This document shows positions 1 to 7,295 of a stretch of 64,000 nt of DNA, piece after piece. Both the position numbers and the translations under genes were made by a program. Position 1 is the first letter of the stretch, and each line of letters starts with the position of its first letter. Origin of the DNA: an uncultured Collinsella sp. (GTDB lineage Bacteria; Actinomycetota; Coriobacteriia; Coriobacteriales; Coriobacteriaceae); assembly GCA_959028445.1 (NCBI GenBank), contig CAUFRY010000003.1, forward strand, positions 1 to 64,000, read 5' to 3'. Below the pieces are notes generated by a model. That model had not been told where the DNA came from and did not search any database. It saw only the letters and a program-made list of their open reading frames with translations.

Positions 1-119
1 AGTTCCGGAACCAGGCCCTTGCGGCGTAGTCGCTATTTATTCAGTCCAAGTTTCGGGGCGCAGTTCACTGTCTCCTTTGTGGTGGTTTTGCCGCAATGGT
101 TCAACCGCGGTCCCAAAAC

Positions 120-338
120 GTCTCGATCTGTAACAGTTAGAACCCATTTTCCGGTCTATCTGTTACAGATCGAGACATTCAAATCCCCCTTAAGGGAAAA
201 TCTCAATCTGTAACAGTAGCTCGGCAAAATCAGTCCCAGATGTTACAGATTGAGACAAAGGGACGGCGCGGTTCGGAAGTATCTCAATCTGTAACACCTA
301 GCCCACTTTTAACGGTCCAGTTGTTACAGACTTAGACA
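120..338. repeat. Three consecutive inverted-repeat pairs (TGTTACAG/CTGTAACA family)
   Basis: Three hairpin-forming pairs follow one another. The first is perfect over 17 bp (120-136 with 160-176, core CTCGATCTGTAACAG). The second pairs 201-215 with 241-255 (core TCAATCTGTAACA). The third pairs 282-296 with about 322-338 and is imperfect. The arms resemble each other between pairs, so this looks like one element amplified three times. A partial copy of the GGGACAGG-type hairpin (its right arm only) is at 74-90. No credible gene is seen in positions 1-474. Confidence 0.8.
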
Positions 339-353
339 AACCGGCAGACAACG

Positions 354-389
354 AAAGCGGCAACGCCCGTGATGGACGTTGCCGCTTTT
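354..389 (+). terminator. Hairpin with T-run, probable terminator
   Basis: A 12-bp stem AAAGCGGCAACG / CGTTGCCGCTTT (354-365 with 377-388) is followed on the plus strand by TTTTC. It would end transcripts arriving from the left, whose gene lies outside the window. It may also stop leftward deoR transcripts, though the minus-strand exit is less T-rich. Confidence 0.5.
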
Positions 390-420
390 CTATTGAGAAA
401 ACTACTCGGTTTTCGTTACT

Positions 421-458
421 AACCACCACAATGGGGACAGGCACCTTCGTGGTGGTTT
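421..458 (+). repeat. GGGACAGG-loop hairpin repeat, copy 1
   Basis: The stem AACCACCAC/GTGGTGGTT encloses a loop containing GGGGACAGGCACC. Near-identical elements follow genes at 57988 and 60703. Here it lies opposite in orientation to the adjacent deoR gene, so it is not simply that gene's terminator. Confidence 0.75.
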
Positions 459-474
459 TGGCCTTGTCTCGCTG

Positions 475-1221
475 TTAGACAGTGATGACGTTGTCCATTG
501 CCCGGTACTTGGCGGGGACCTCGCCTGCGGTAATAATCGTTGCGTCGCGGAAGTCCGCGAACTTGACGGGCGCCACCATGCCAAATTTACTGGCGTCCGA
601 GATTACGAAGCGTTTGGCGGTATGGCGCATCGAGATACGCTTGACCTGTGCTTCCTCGATATCGGGCGCCGTGAAGCCCTGCTCGGCGGCAATGCCGTTA
701 GAGCCCCAAAAGCCACAGTTGAAGTTGTAGCGGTCTAAGGTTGCCAAGGCATCGGGGCCGACGAGCGCCTCGGTCTCGGGTTTGAGCTCGCCGCCCAACA
801 CCACGGTACGCATGCCGCGCAAAGCAAGGTGCTGAGCATGGAGCACGGAATCGGTCACATAGGTGACATCTTCAAGGTGTGGAAGATGCTCGATGAGCCT
901 GAGCGTCGTCGAGCCCGAGTCGATGTATACAAAGCTCTCGGGCTCCACAAGCGCCGCCGCACGGGCGCAGATACGCTCCTTGTCGTCGTTATGGAGGTCG
1001 CTGCGCTCATTAAGCGTTAGGTCGCGCGTCACGTGCGCGCGCTCAAGACTCGTCGCTCCACCGTGGACCTTGGCGATGCGATGAGCTCGGTCGAGCGTCT
1101 GCAGGTCGCGCCGAATGGTAGACGCCGTCACGCCCAGGGCTTCGGCAAGCTCCGGCACGGTAACCGAGCCGGCCTGCTGCACCATCGACACGATCGCGTT
1201 GAGCCTATCTTCCGCAAGCAT
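475..1221 (-). CDS. DeoR-family transcriptional repressor
   Basis: A DNA-binding repressor of the DeoR type, 248 aa, the normal family length. The N-terminal winged helix-turn-helix spans about residues 4-58, with recognition segment VTASTIRRDLQTL near 31-43. The C-terminal sugar-phosphate sensor domain carries DSGSTT at 101-106, the usual ligand loop. The ATG follows a GAGGAG ribosome-binding site. It lies 3 nt downstream of the oxidoreductase gene, so the two are surely cotranscribed. It probably regulates that operon, perhaps through the ATGCGCAT octamers at 2446-2485 (inference). The effector sugar phosphate cannot be named. Confidence 0.9.
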   Translation of the reverse strand: MLAEDRLNAIVSMVQQAGSVTVPELAEALGVTASTIRRDLQTLDRAHRIAKVHGGATSLERAHVTRDLTLNERSDLHNDDKERICARAAALVEPESFVYIDSGSTTLRLIEHLPHLEDVTYVTDSVLHAQHLALRGMRTVVLGGELKPETEALVGPDALATLDRYNFNCGFWGSNGIAAEQGFTAPDIEEAQVKRISMRHTAKRFVISDASKFGMVAPVKFADFRDATIITAGEVPAKYRAMDNVITV

Positions 1222-1224
1222 CGC

Positions 1225-2304
1225 TTACTCCTCCTCGGGGTACACAACTCCCCAGTCGGCGCGGAGCTTGGTCATAAGCTCCATAACATCAGAAGCATAA
1301 TCCAGCAGCTCGCGCTTGGAGTCGTCGCCGGCAACGGCCTTCTCCAGGTCGGCCATCTCATAGCACAGGGCGTAAGCCTCGGTGCCGGCGTGGACCTCCT
1401 CGCGGTGGCCGTCCGCAGTCCACACGATGGTCGCGTGATCGGCACGCGGATATTCATTGACCTCGATGTAGCACTTGTCGAAGCTGATGACCGAGCGCTT
1501 GGGCTGCTTGGAGTGGAGCGTAAGGCTCACGACGCCCAGCTGCTGCTCGGCATTTCGGCAGACGATGCCACCCGCGACGTCAACGCCAGTCTCGCAGGTG
1601 TTGCCCAGCGAAACGACCTCAGCGGGCTGGCTTGCCATAAAGAGGCGCATGACGGACAGGGCATAGACGCCAATATCGAGCATGGCACCGCCAGCAAGGT
1701 TGCGATTGAAAAAGCGGTTGGTCAGGTCGCCGTACTCCTTGTAGCTGCCAAAGTTGAGCTGGGCGAGGTTCATGCGTCCAAAGTCGCCGGCATCCATGCG
1801 GCGGCGCAGCTCCTGATACAAGGGCATGTGGAGCACCGTGGTGGCATCCATAAGGACCACGTTGTGCTCGTCGGCGATGGCACGGGCCTCGTCGAGCTCG
1901 GCAGAGTTGAGGGTAATGGCCTTCTCGCAGAGTACGTGCTTACCAGCTGCCAGAGCGGCTCGCAGGTAGGTGATATGCGTGTTGTGCGGCGTGGTGATAT
2001 AGACTGCGTCAATGTTAGGATCGGCGTAGAGGTCCTCGACCGTTTCATAGACCTTCTCGATGCCATATTGCTCGGCAAAAGCCTGAGCCTTGGACAGAGT
2101 GCGGTTGGCAACGCCCGCAAGCTTGCGGCCGGCAAGAGCGAGAGACTGGGCCATCTGGTTGGCGATAACGCCGCACCCGATCACAGCCCAACGAAGCTCG
2201 GGAGCCGTAAAAATATCGTTGGGGAACGGCTGATCCTGGACCGAGGCAAACGCCGCCTTTGCGGCTGCCTCGGCGTCGAGCGGAGCCTGTTTGGAATCTG
2301 CCAT
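1225..2304 (-). CDS. Gfo/Idh/MocA-family NAD(P)-dependent oxidoreductase
   Basis: A predicted sugar or inositol-type dehydrogenase, 359 aa. The Rossmann fold begins near residue 38 with the dinucleotide loop GCGVIA (43-48). The family EKP-type motif is present as EKAIT around 127, supplying the catalytic lysine, and the C-terminal alpha/beta domain follows. There are about 35 extra residues before the Rossmann strand. The ATG has a strong AGGAGG site 7 nt upstream. It is the first gene of a two-gene operon with a DeoR regulator, which suggests carbohydrate catabolism. Substrate not recognisable. It occupies the place where rplE would normally follow rplX. Confidence 0.88.
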   Translation of the reverse strand: MADSKQAPLDAEAAAKAAFASVQDQPFPNDIFTAPELRWAVIGCGVIANQMAQSLALAGRKLAGVANRTLSKAQAFAEQYGIEKVYETVEDLYADPNIDAVYITTPHNTHITYLRAALAAGKHVLCEKAITLNSAELDEARAIADEHNVVLMDATTVLHMPLYQELRRRMDAGDFGRMNLAQLNFGSYKEYGDLTNRFFNRNLAGGAMLDIGVYALSVMRLFMASQPAEVVSLGNTCETGVDVAGGIVCRNAEQQLGVVSLTLHSKQPKRSVISFDKCYIEVNEYPRADHATIVWTADGHREEVHAGTEAYALCYEMADLEKAVAGDDSKRELLDYASDVMELMTKLRADWGVVYPEEE

Positions 2305-2445
2305 GATTTGCCTCCTGAGTTATCGGAAGTCCTTTATTTCTAACAACCCTATATTCGCACAATTGCGCGCGTATCTGCTCGTGTTTGCGTGTTTATTTGC
2401 TTATCAGTCTTTATTTAGCCATAGTTGGCAGATGTTTGTGCAGTT

Positions 2446-2485
2446 ATGCGCATTATCGCGCAAGGCTATGCGCATAAATGCGCAT
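2446..2485. promoter_or_regulatory. Three palindromic ATGCGCAT octamers, candidate operators
   Basis: Perfect palindromes ATGCGCAT occur at 2446-2453, 2468-2475 and 2478-2485, so start-to-start spacings are 22 and 10 bp, close to two and one helical turns. They lie about 140-180 bp upstream of the oxidoreductase start. The downstream DeoR-type repressor is the obvious candidate binder; that link is inference. Confidence 0.5.
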
Positions 2486-2634
2486 GCAACGATCCTTGTG
2501 AAACATAAAGGGGCAGAGCACCATAGCCATAAAAGACAGAGTAGGCCGTATTACTCCACCCCTCTGGGGGCATCAGACATCAAAGGACCGTCCCAAACTG
2601 TCGGCACATTGAGACTGTCCCCCCAACGACTGGT

Positions 2635-2730
2635 CATTTAAGTCTGTCCCCAATGAATGCAACGGCCACTCATTTAAGTCTGTCCCCAATGAATGCAACG
2701 GCCACTCATTTAAGTCTGTCCCCAATGAGT
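2635..2730. repeat. 36-bp tandem repeat, about 2.6 copies
   Basis: Identical 36-bp units start at 2635, 2671 and 2707, the last truncated near 2728. Each unit contains CTGTCCCCAAT, that is ATTGGGGACAG on the minus strand, flanked by short complementary arms (CATT/AATG). This is the same core as the GGGACAGG hairpins elsewhere. A related partial unit lies at about 2614-2625. There are no spacers, so it is not CRISPR. The repeat gives a 12-residue periodic minus-strand reading frame that I regard as non-coding. Positions 2305-2800 hold no other gene. Confidence 0.85.
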
Positions 2731-2737
2731 AGGGATA

Positions 2738-2776
2738 GAAAAAGGCCCGGGTGCCGTGGGGCATCCGGGCCTTTGC
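2738..2776 (-). terminator. Terminator after rplX
   Basis: Read on the minus strand, AAAGGCCCGGATGCC pairs with GGCACCCGGGCCTTT and is followed by TTCT. It ends the S10 transcript 25 nt after the rplX stop, showing that the operon really stops here rather than running into rplE. Confidence 0.85.
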
Positions 2777-2800
2777 TAGCAACTTGGTGTTGCGGGCAGC

Positions 2801-3106
2801 TTAGAACTTGTGGCCGCACTTCTTGCAGACGCGCAGCTTGTTCTTGCCGTCCTTCTCGTGACCGACGCGGGTAACCTTACCGCACTCGGGGCAGACGAGA
2901 TTGACGTTGGAGGCATCGATGGGAGCCTCCTGCGAAACGATGCCGCCCTGCTGGTTGGCAGCGTTGGGCTTGACGGCCTTCTTGACGACCGAAACGCCCT
3001 CGACAACGACCTTGTTCTCGGCGGGGAGAGCACGCAGGATAACGCCCTGCTTGCCGCGATCCTTACCAGAGAGAACCTGGACCTTATCGCCCTTCTTGAT
3101 ATACAT
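2801..3106 (-). CDS. rplX: 50S ribosomal protein L24
   Basis: Large-subunit assembly-initiating protein, 101 aa. The KOW motif is at the N-terminus (KKGDKVQVLSGKDRGKQG, residues 4-21). The C-terminus has four cysteines in two pairs, CPEC at 72-75 and CKKC at 94-97, which make a zinc-ribbon-like end found in only some L24 proteins. Last gene of the S10-type operon here. In most bacteria rplE, rpsN and rpsH follow at once, but here a terminator follows instead. Confidence 0.97.
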   Translation of the reverse strand: MYIKKGDKVQVLSGKDRGKQGVILRALPAENKVVVEGVSVVKKAVKPNAANQQGGIVSQEAPIDASNVNLVCPECGKVTRVGHEKDGKNKLRVCKKCGHKF

Positions 3107-3119
3107 ATATCTCCCCTAA

Positions 3120-3488
3120 CTACAGGGTCTCGGGAGCGAGCGAGACGATCTTCATGTACTTCTTGTCACGAAGCTCGCGAGCGACGGGCCCGAAGATACG
3201 GGTGCCGACGGGCGAACCATCGTTGTTGATGACAACGCAGGCGTTCTCATCAAAGCGAATGTAGGAGCCATCCTTGCGGCGGATCTCCTTAACGGTGCGA
3301 ACGACGACGCAACGGACAACGTCCTTTTTCTTGACGTTGGCGCCAGGGGTAGCCTCCTGGACAGCACCGATGAACACATCGCCGATGCCTGCATAACGAC
3401 GCTTGGAACCGCCAAGCACCTTGATGCAGCGAATCTTGCGAGCGCCGGAGTTGTCGGCGACGTTCAGCATGGTTTGCATCTGAATCAT
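3120..3488 (-). CDS. rplN: 50S ribosomal protein L14
   Basis: 122 aa, the standard bacterial length. It begins MIQMQTMLNVADNSGARK, the typical L14 start, and keeps the family core GGSKRRYAGIGD and the C-terminal segment FGPVARELR. L14 sits at the subunit interface of the 50S subunit. It lies 13 nt upstream of rplX. The 118-nt gap to rpsQ (3489-3606) is longer than others in the operon and contains a small hairpin, GTATGC/GCATAC, around 3551-3569. Confidence 0.97.
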   Translation of the reverse strand: MIQMQTMLNVADNSGARKIRCIKVLGGSKRRYAGIGDVFIGAVQEATPGANVKKKDVVRCVVVRTVKEIRRKDGSYIRFDENACVVINNDGSPVGTRIFGPVARELRDKKYMKIVSLAPETL

Positions 3489-3606
3489 GGTAGATGTTCC
3501 TCCGAACTAAGAACCGAAGAGAGGTGCGCAGCCTTTAGGCGGCCTGTGGTATGCAAACCAGGCATACGCACATCTTCGGAAACGTACAAGTCGTAAGAGC
3601 GACTGC

Positions 3607-3867
3607 TTATTTAGCGCGCTCGACGACCTCGATGAGGCGCCAACGCTTCATCTTGGACATAGGACGGGTCTCCATAACGCGGACGGTATCGCCCACGCCA
3701 GCCGTGCACTCCTCGTCGTGAGCGTGCAGCTTCTTGGAGCTGGTCATCATCTTGCCGTACTTGGGGTGACGCTTGCGCTCGGTGATGGTGACGACAATGG
3801 TCTTGGCACCGGAGACGGAGGTAACGACACCCGTACGGACCTTACGCGAGTTACGCGAATCAGTCAT
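3607..3867 (-). CDS. rpsQ: 30S ribosomal protein S17
   Basis: 86 aa, normal length. It binds 16S rRNA early in 30S assembly. The OB-fold core is evident from RKVRTGVVTSVSGAKTIVV near residues 8-26 and the conserved VGDTVRVMETRPMSK segment near 58-72. Follows rpmC by 16 nt in the canonical rplP-rpmC-rpsQ order. Confidence 0.96.
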   Translation of the reverse strand: MTDSRNSRKVRTGVVTSVSGAKTIVVTITERKRHPKYGKMMTSSKKLHAHDEECTAGVGDTVRVMETRPMSKMKRWRLIEVVERAK

Positions 3868-3883
3868 GTTCTCTCCTTAGGTC

Positions 3884-4099
3884 CTACTCGGCGACAGCGG
3901 ACTTCTCCGCTGCGATCTCGCGGGCGCGCTGCTCCGTGAGGACGCGAGCGATGTCCTTCTTCACGGTGTTGACGCGAGCGGTGTTGTCCAGCTGGCTGGT
4001 GGCCATCTGGAAACGAAGGTTAAAGAGCTCGGCGCGCATTTCCTTCAGCTTCTCAACGAGCTGAGCGTCCGAGAGCTCACGAATCTCTGCGGGCTTCAT
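3884..4099 (-). CDS. rpmC: 50S ribosomal protein L29
   Basis: 71 aa. L29 lies near the polypeptide exit tunnel. Family signature visible: KPAEIRELSDAQLVEKLKEM at the start, then LFNLRFQMATSQLDN and the helical tail KKDIARVLTEQRAREI. The ATG overlaps the rplP stop codon by one base (TAATG), implying translational coupling. Confidence 0.96.
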   Translation of the reverse strand: MKPAEIRELSDAQLVEKLKEMRAELFNLRFQMATSQLDNTARVNTVKKDIARVLTEQRAREIAAEKSAVAE

Positions 4100-4602
4100 T
4101 AGTTCTCCTCCTTGGCGGCGGCGGCGTCCTCAGCAGCCCACTTGGCCTCGAGAGCGGCCTCCTCAGCCATCTCCTTCTCGATGCGCTGCTCAGCGTTCTT
4201 GGCAGCAACAATCTTGGTCTTGATGGGAAGCTTGTGCTGTGCAAGACGCAGAGCCTCGCGAGCGACCTCCTCGGGCACGCCCTTGACCTCGAACATGATG
4301 CGGCCGGGCTTGACGACGGCCACCCACTCCTCGGGGTTACCCTTACCAGAACCCATGCGAGTCTCGGCAGGCTTCTTGGTGATGGGCTTATCGGGGAAGA
4401 TCGTGATGTAGACACGACCGCCACGCTTCATGTAGCGGGTCATGGCAATACGAGCGGCCTCGATCTGACGGTTGGTGATCCAATGGGCCTCGAGAGCCTG
4501 GATACCAAACTCGCCGAAATGCAGCTCGGTATTACCCTTGGCCTGGCCCTTCATGGAGCCACGCTGCACCTTGCGGTGAAGAATACGCTTAGGGGCAAGC
4601 AC
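4099..4602 (-). CDS. rplP: 50S ribosomal protein L16 with acidic/alanine-rich C-terminal extension
   Basis: 167 aa, about 28 longer than the usual 137-140 aa. The L16 core is complete: LAPKRILHRKVQRGSMKG at the start, ITNRQIEAARIAMTRYMKR near 42-60 and RMGSGKGNPEEWVAVVKPG near 82-100. From about residue 138 it continues into a Glu/Ala-rich probable helix ending AAAAKEEN. The start is GTG, overlapping the rpsC stop codon TAG by one base. L16 helps position the A-site tRNA; the role of the tail is unknown. Confidence 0.96.
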   Translation of the reverse strand: MLAPKRILHRKVQRGSMKGQAKGNTELHFGEFGIQALEAHWITNRQIEAARIAMTRYMKRGGRVYITIFPDKPITKKPAETRMGSGKGNPEEWVAVVKPGRIMFEVKGVPEEVAREALRLAQHKLPIKTKIVAAKNAEQRIEKEMAEEAALEAKWAAEDAAAAKEEN

Positions 4603-5312
4603 TACTGACCCCTCCTCTCGGAGTTACGACGACGAGGACGGGAAGAGCCCTCGAGTGCAGGGTTGGGAACAGGCTGGCCCGGGAGCTTCTCGCCCAGGTA
4701 GATCCAGACCTTCACGCCGCAAGCGCCCATGGTGGTGCTGGCGACAGCCGTGCCGTAGTCGATCTTGGCACGGAGGGTGTGCAGAGGCACGCGACCCTCG
4801 CGGTACCACTCACGACGGCCCATCTCGGCACCGCCGAGACGACCGGAGCACTGGATACGGATGCCCTTAGCGCCGGCCTTGCGGGCAGACTGGACAGCCT
4901 TGCGCATAGCGCGACGGAAGGCAACGCGGCCCTCGAGCTGCTCGGCGATAGACTGAGCAACGAGGTTGGCGTCGAGCTCGGGGCGCTTGATCTCGACAAC
5001 GTCGACGGAGAGCTGGCCCTTGGAGACGCCAGCGACCTTCTCGAGCTCGGTGCGGAGGGTATCGATCTCGGCACCCTTCTTACCGATGACAACGCCGGGG
5101 CGAGCGGTGAGGATGATGACCTTCACCTTGTCGCCAGCGCGCTCGATCTCGACGCGGGAGACAGCTGCGCGGGAAAGACGCTTCTCGAGGTACTTGCGGA
5201 TCTCGAGATCGTTACCGAGGGTCTTAGCGTAATCCTTCTCTGCGAACCAGCGGGAGCGCCAGTTCTCGGTGATGCCAAGACGGAAGCCGGTGGGGTAGAC
5301 TTTCTGACCCAT
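4602..5312 (-). CDS. rpsC: 30S ribosomal protein S3
   Basis: 236 aa, within the normal 210-280 range. It starts MGQKVYPTGFRLGITENWRS, the typical S3 N-terminus. It has the KH domain with VVIGKKGAEI near 75-84 and the C-terminal motif GRLGGAEMGRREWYREGRVP. It lines the mRNA entry channel. The C-terminus is basic (RPRRRNSERRGQ). Downstream rplP overlaps its stop by one base. Confidence 0.97.
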   Translation of the reverse strand: MGQKVYPTGFRLGITENWRSRWFAEKDYAKTLGNDLEIRKYLEKRLSRAAVSRVEIERAGDKVKVIILTARPGVVIGKKGAEIDTLRTELEKVAGVSKGQLSVDVVEIKRPELDANLVAQSIAEQLEGRVAFRRAMRKAVQSARKAGAKGIRIQCSGRLGGAEMGRREWYREGRVPLHTLRAKIDYGTAVASTTMGACGVKVWIYLGEKLPGQPVPNPALEGSSRPRRRNSERRGQ

Positions 5313-5318
5313 ACAGCT

Positions 5319-5690
5319 TTACGCCTCCTTTCGAGGAGCAACGACGACGGTGATGTGGGAAGTACGCTTCAGAATGCGAGAAGCGGAACCCTTGGCGCGG
5401 GGACGGATGCGCTTAAGCGTCGGACCCTCGTCAACATAGGCAGCGGCGACAACCAGGTTGTCGGCACGCAGACCGTTGTTGTTCTCGGCGTTCGCAACGG
5501 CGGAACGGAGAACCTTCTCGACATCCACGGCGACGGCGCGGTCGCAGAAGTGGAGGATGTCGAAGGCCTGAGCGACAGGCTTGCGGCGGATCAGATCGAC
5601 CACCAGGCGGGCCTTGCTGGGGGAAACACGCACGTACTTAGCGACGGCGCGAACCTCGGTGGCCTCAGTTTCAATAGACTTAGTTGCCAT
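5319..5690 (-). CDS. rplV: 50S ribosomal protein L22
   Basis: 123 aa. The conserved RNA-binding start AVAKYVRVSPSKARLVVDLI is at residues 15-34, and the tunnel-lining hairpin region ends RIRPRAKGSASRILKRTSHI near 94-113. About ten extra N-terminal residues (MATKSIETEA) precede the family core. The loop forms part of the exit tunnel wall contacted by macrolides. Six nt separate it from rpsC. Confidence 0.96.
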   Translation of the reverse strand: MATKSIETEATEVRAVAKYVRVSPSKARLVVDLIRRKPVAQAFDILHFCDRAVAVDVEKVLRSAVANAENNNGLRADNLVVAAAYVDEGPTLKRIRPRAKGSASRILKRTSHITVVVAPRKEA

Positions 5691-5704
5691 TTACGGTTAA
5701 CCCC

Positions 5705-5965
5705 CTATTTGGCCTTGTGGCCACGGAACGTACGAGTCGGCGCGAACTCGCCGAGCTTGTGACCAACCATGGACTCGGTAACATACACGGGCACATGCTT
5801 GCGGCCGTCGTGGACGGCGATGGTGTGACCAACCATCTCGGGGAAGATGGTGGACGCGCGGGACCAGGTCTTCACGACGTCCTTCTTGCCAGCCTCGTTC
5901 ATCGCGGTGATACGCGAGAGAAGGCGAGTCTCCACGAACGGGCCCTTTTTGAGACTTCTGCTCAT
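5705..5965 (-). CDS. rpsS: 30S ribosomal protein S19
   Basis: 86 aa, a few residues shorter than the common 92. It begins MSRSLKKGPFVETRLL and keeps the signature WSRASTIFPEMVGHTIAVHDG and GHKLGEFAPTRTFRGH near the end. S19 sits in the 30S head with S13. Canonical position between rplB and rplV. Confidence 0.97.
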   Translation of the reverse strand: MSRSLKKGPFVETRLLSRITAMNEAGKKDVVKTWSRASTIFPEMVGHTIAVHDGRKHVPVYVTESMVGHKLGEFAPTRTFRGHKAK

Positions 5966-5997
5966 AAGTGCTTTCTCCTAAAACTCGGTATCCGAAA

Positions 5998-6828
5998 TTA
6001 CTTCTTACGGCGACGAATGATGTGCTGGTTCGAGACCTTCTTCTTCTTGCGCGTACGAAGGCCCTTCGTCGGCTTACCCCAGGGGGTAACAGAGGGACGA
6101 CCAGAGGTGTGGTTCTTGCCCTCGCCACCGCCGTGCGGGTGGTCGACAGGGTTCATGACGGTACCGCGGACGGTCGGGCGCACGTTCATGTGACGCTTAC
6201 GGCCGGCCTTGCCGATGACGATGTTGGAGTGATCGGCGTTGCCGACCTCACCGACGGTGGCGCGGCAGGTAACGAGGATGCGGCGCATCTCGGAGGAAGG
6301 CATACGGACGATGGCGTACTTGCCCTCCTTACCCATCAGCTGGCAGGAGTTACCGGCGGAACGGGCGATAGCAGCGCCCTTGCCCGGCTGGAACTCAACG
6401 GCGTGGATGAGCGTACCGACGGGGATGTCGGCGAGGGGCAGAGCGTTGCCCGGCTTGATGTCGGCGTCAGAACCGGACATGATGGTCTGACCGACCTCGA
6501 GGCCCTTGGGGGCCAGGATGTAGCGCTTCTCACCGTCAGCATAGTGCAGCAGAGCGATGCGAGCGGAACGGTTCGGATCGTACTCGATCGTGGCAACCTT
6601 GGCGGGCACGCCGTCCTTGTTGCGCTTGAAGTCGATCACGCGGTAACGACGCTTCACGCCGCCGCCCTGGTGGCGGGTGGTGATGCGGCCGTTGTTGTTA
6701 CGACCGGCCTTCTTGGGCAGGGGCTCGAGAAGAGACTTCTCGGGCTTGGTGCAGGTGATCTCGGAGAAGTCGGAGATCGTCTGCCAACGCCTACCAGCGG
6801 AGGTCGGCTTAAGGTGCTTTACAGCCAT
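5998..6828 (-). CDS. rplB: 50S ribosomal protein L2
   Basis: 276 aa with the start at 6828 (MAVKHLKPTSAGRR), chosen because AAAGGGA lies just upstream and the family begins with this sequence; a longer in-frame reading to 6903 is unlikely. L2 is needed for subunit association and peptidyl-transferase assembly. Its signature VMNPVDHPHGGGEGK is near residues 217-231, with the histidine equivalent to E. coli His229. A 179-nt gap separates it from rplW, unusual inside the S10 operon. Confidence 0.97.
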   Translation of the reverse strand: MAVKHLKPTSAGRRWQTISDFSEITCTKPEKSLLEPLPKKAGRNNNGRITTRHQGGGVKRRYRVIDFKRNKDGVPAKVATIEYDPNRSARIALLHYADGEKRYILAPKGLEVGQTIMSGSDADIKPGNALPLADIPVGTLIHAVEFQPGKGAAIARSAGNSCQLMGKEGKYAIVRMPSSEMRRILVTCRATVGEVGNADHSNIVIGKAGRKRHMNVRPTVRGTVMNPVDHPHGGGEGKNHTSGRPSVTPWGKPTKGLRTRKKKKVSNQHIIRRRKK

Positions 6829-7007
6829 TACAATCCCTTTCAATAGGAATCCGTTAGCCATCGCAGACAGGGATTCGAGGTTCTGCCTCGGGTGCGATGA
6901 CACCGGACGTATACACGGTTCCGGGCGTGTCCATTTTATACGCCCAAAACCTTGAGCTCTCGCCTCCCCTTTTTGGGAGGCATGAGCTCACTCAACAGCA
7001 GCGAGTC
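6829..7007 (-). promoter_or_regulatory. Structured rplW-rplB intergenic region
   Basis: Genes in this operon are otherwise nearly contiguous, but this 179-nt gap holds two hairpins. One is at about 6955-6991 (GAGCTC...GCCTCCC / GGGAGGC...GAGCTC). A smaller one is GGGCGT/ACGCCC at about 6921-6945. A 24-bp stretch at 6909-6932 matches 8774-8797 upstream of rplC at 21 of 24 positions. Possible roles are attenuation, processing or an internal promoter; none is proven. Confidence 0.45.
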
Positions 7008-7295
7008 TTAGGCCTGGTTGCCAAAGACCTCGATGGTGTCGCCCTCGGCCAGCGTGACGATGGCCTTCTTCCAAGAACGGGTCTTGCCGGCGACATAGCG
7101 CACGCGCTTGGTCTTGGGCTTGACCGTCAGGGTGTTCACGCGAACGACCTTGACGCCGAAGATCTCCTCGACAGCGTCCTTGATCTGATACTTGTTAGCA
7201 TCCTTGGCGACCTCGAACGTGTACTTGTTCTGCTCCATGCCGGAGAAGGAACGCTCGGACACGATCGGACGGATGATGATCTCGTGGGCGGTCAT
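7008..7295 (-). CDS. rplW: 50S ribosomal protein L23
   Basis: 95 aa, normal length. It begins MTAHEIIIRPIVSERSFS, the usual L23 start, and has KYTFEVAKDANKYQIKDAVE and FGVKVVRVNTLTVKPKTKRV further on. L23 is the tunnel-exit docking site for trigger factor and SRP. Its start directly abuts the rplD stop. Confidence 0.97.
   Translation of the reverse strand: MTAHEIIIRPIVSERSFSGMEQNKYTFEVAKDANKYQIKDAVEEIFGVKVVRVNTLTVKPKTKRVRYVAGKTRSWKKAIVTLAEGDTIEVFGNQA

Noticed and set aside
474..475. Gene in the first 474 bases (64-codon plus-strand frame at 19-213)
   Set aside because: It runs through the inverted repeats, has no ribosome-binding site and no recognisable domain.
2635..2730. Possible CRISPR array
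   Set aside because: Copies of the 36-bp unit abut with no spacers, and no cas genes are present.
2573..2782. 69-codon minus-strand frame with a 12-residue repeat (LNEWPLHSLGTD)
   Set aside because: The periodicity is that of the 36-bp DNA repeat (a multiple of three). There is no ribosome-binding site and it overlaps the rplX terminator.
6829..6903. Longer rplB reading starting at 6903
   Set aside because: The first 25 residues do not fit L2, while ATG 6828 has a ribosome-binding site and the family N-terminus.
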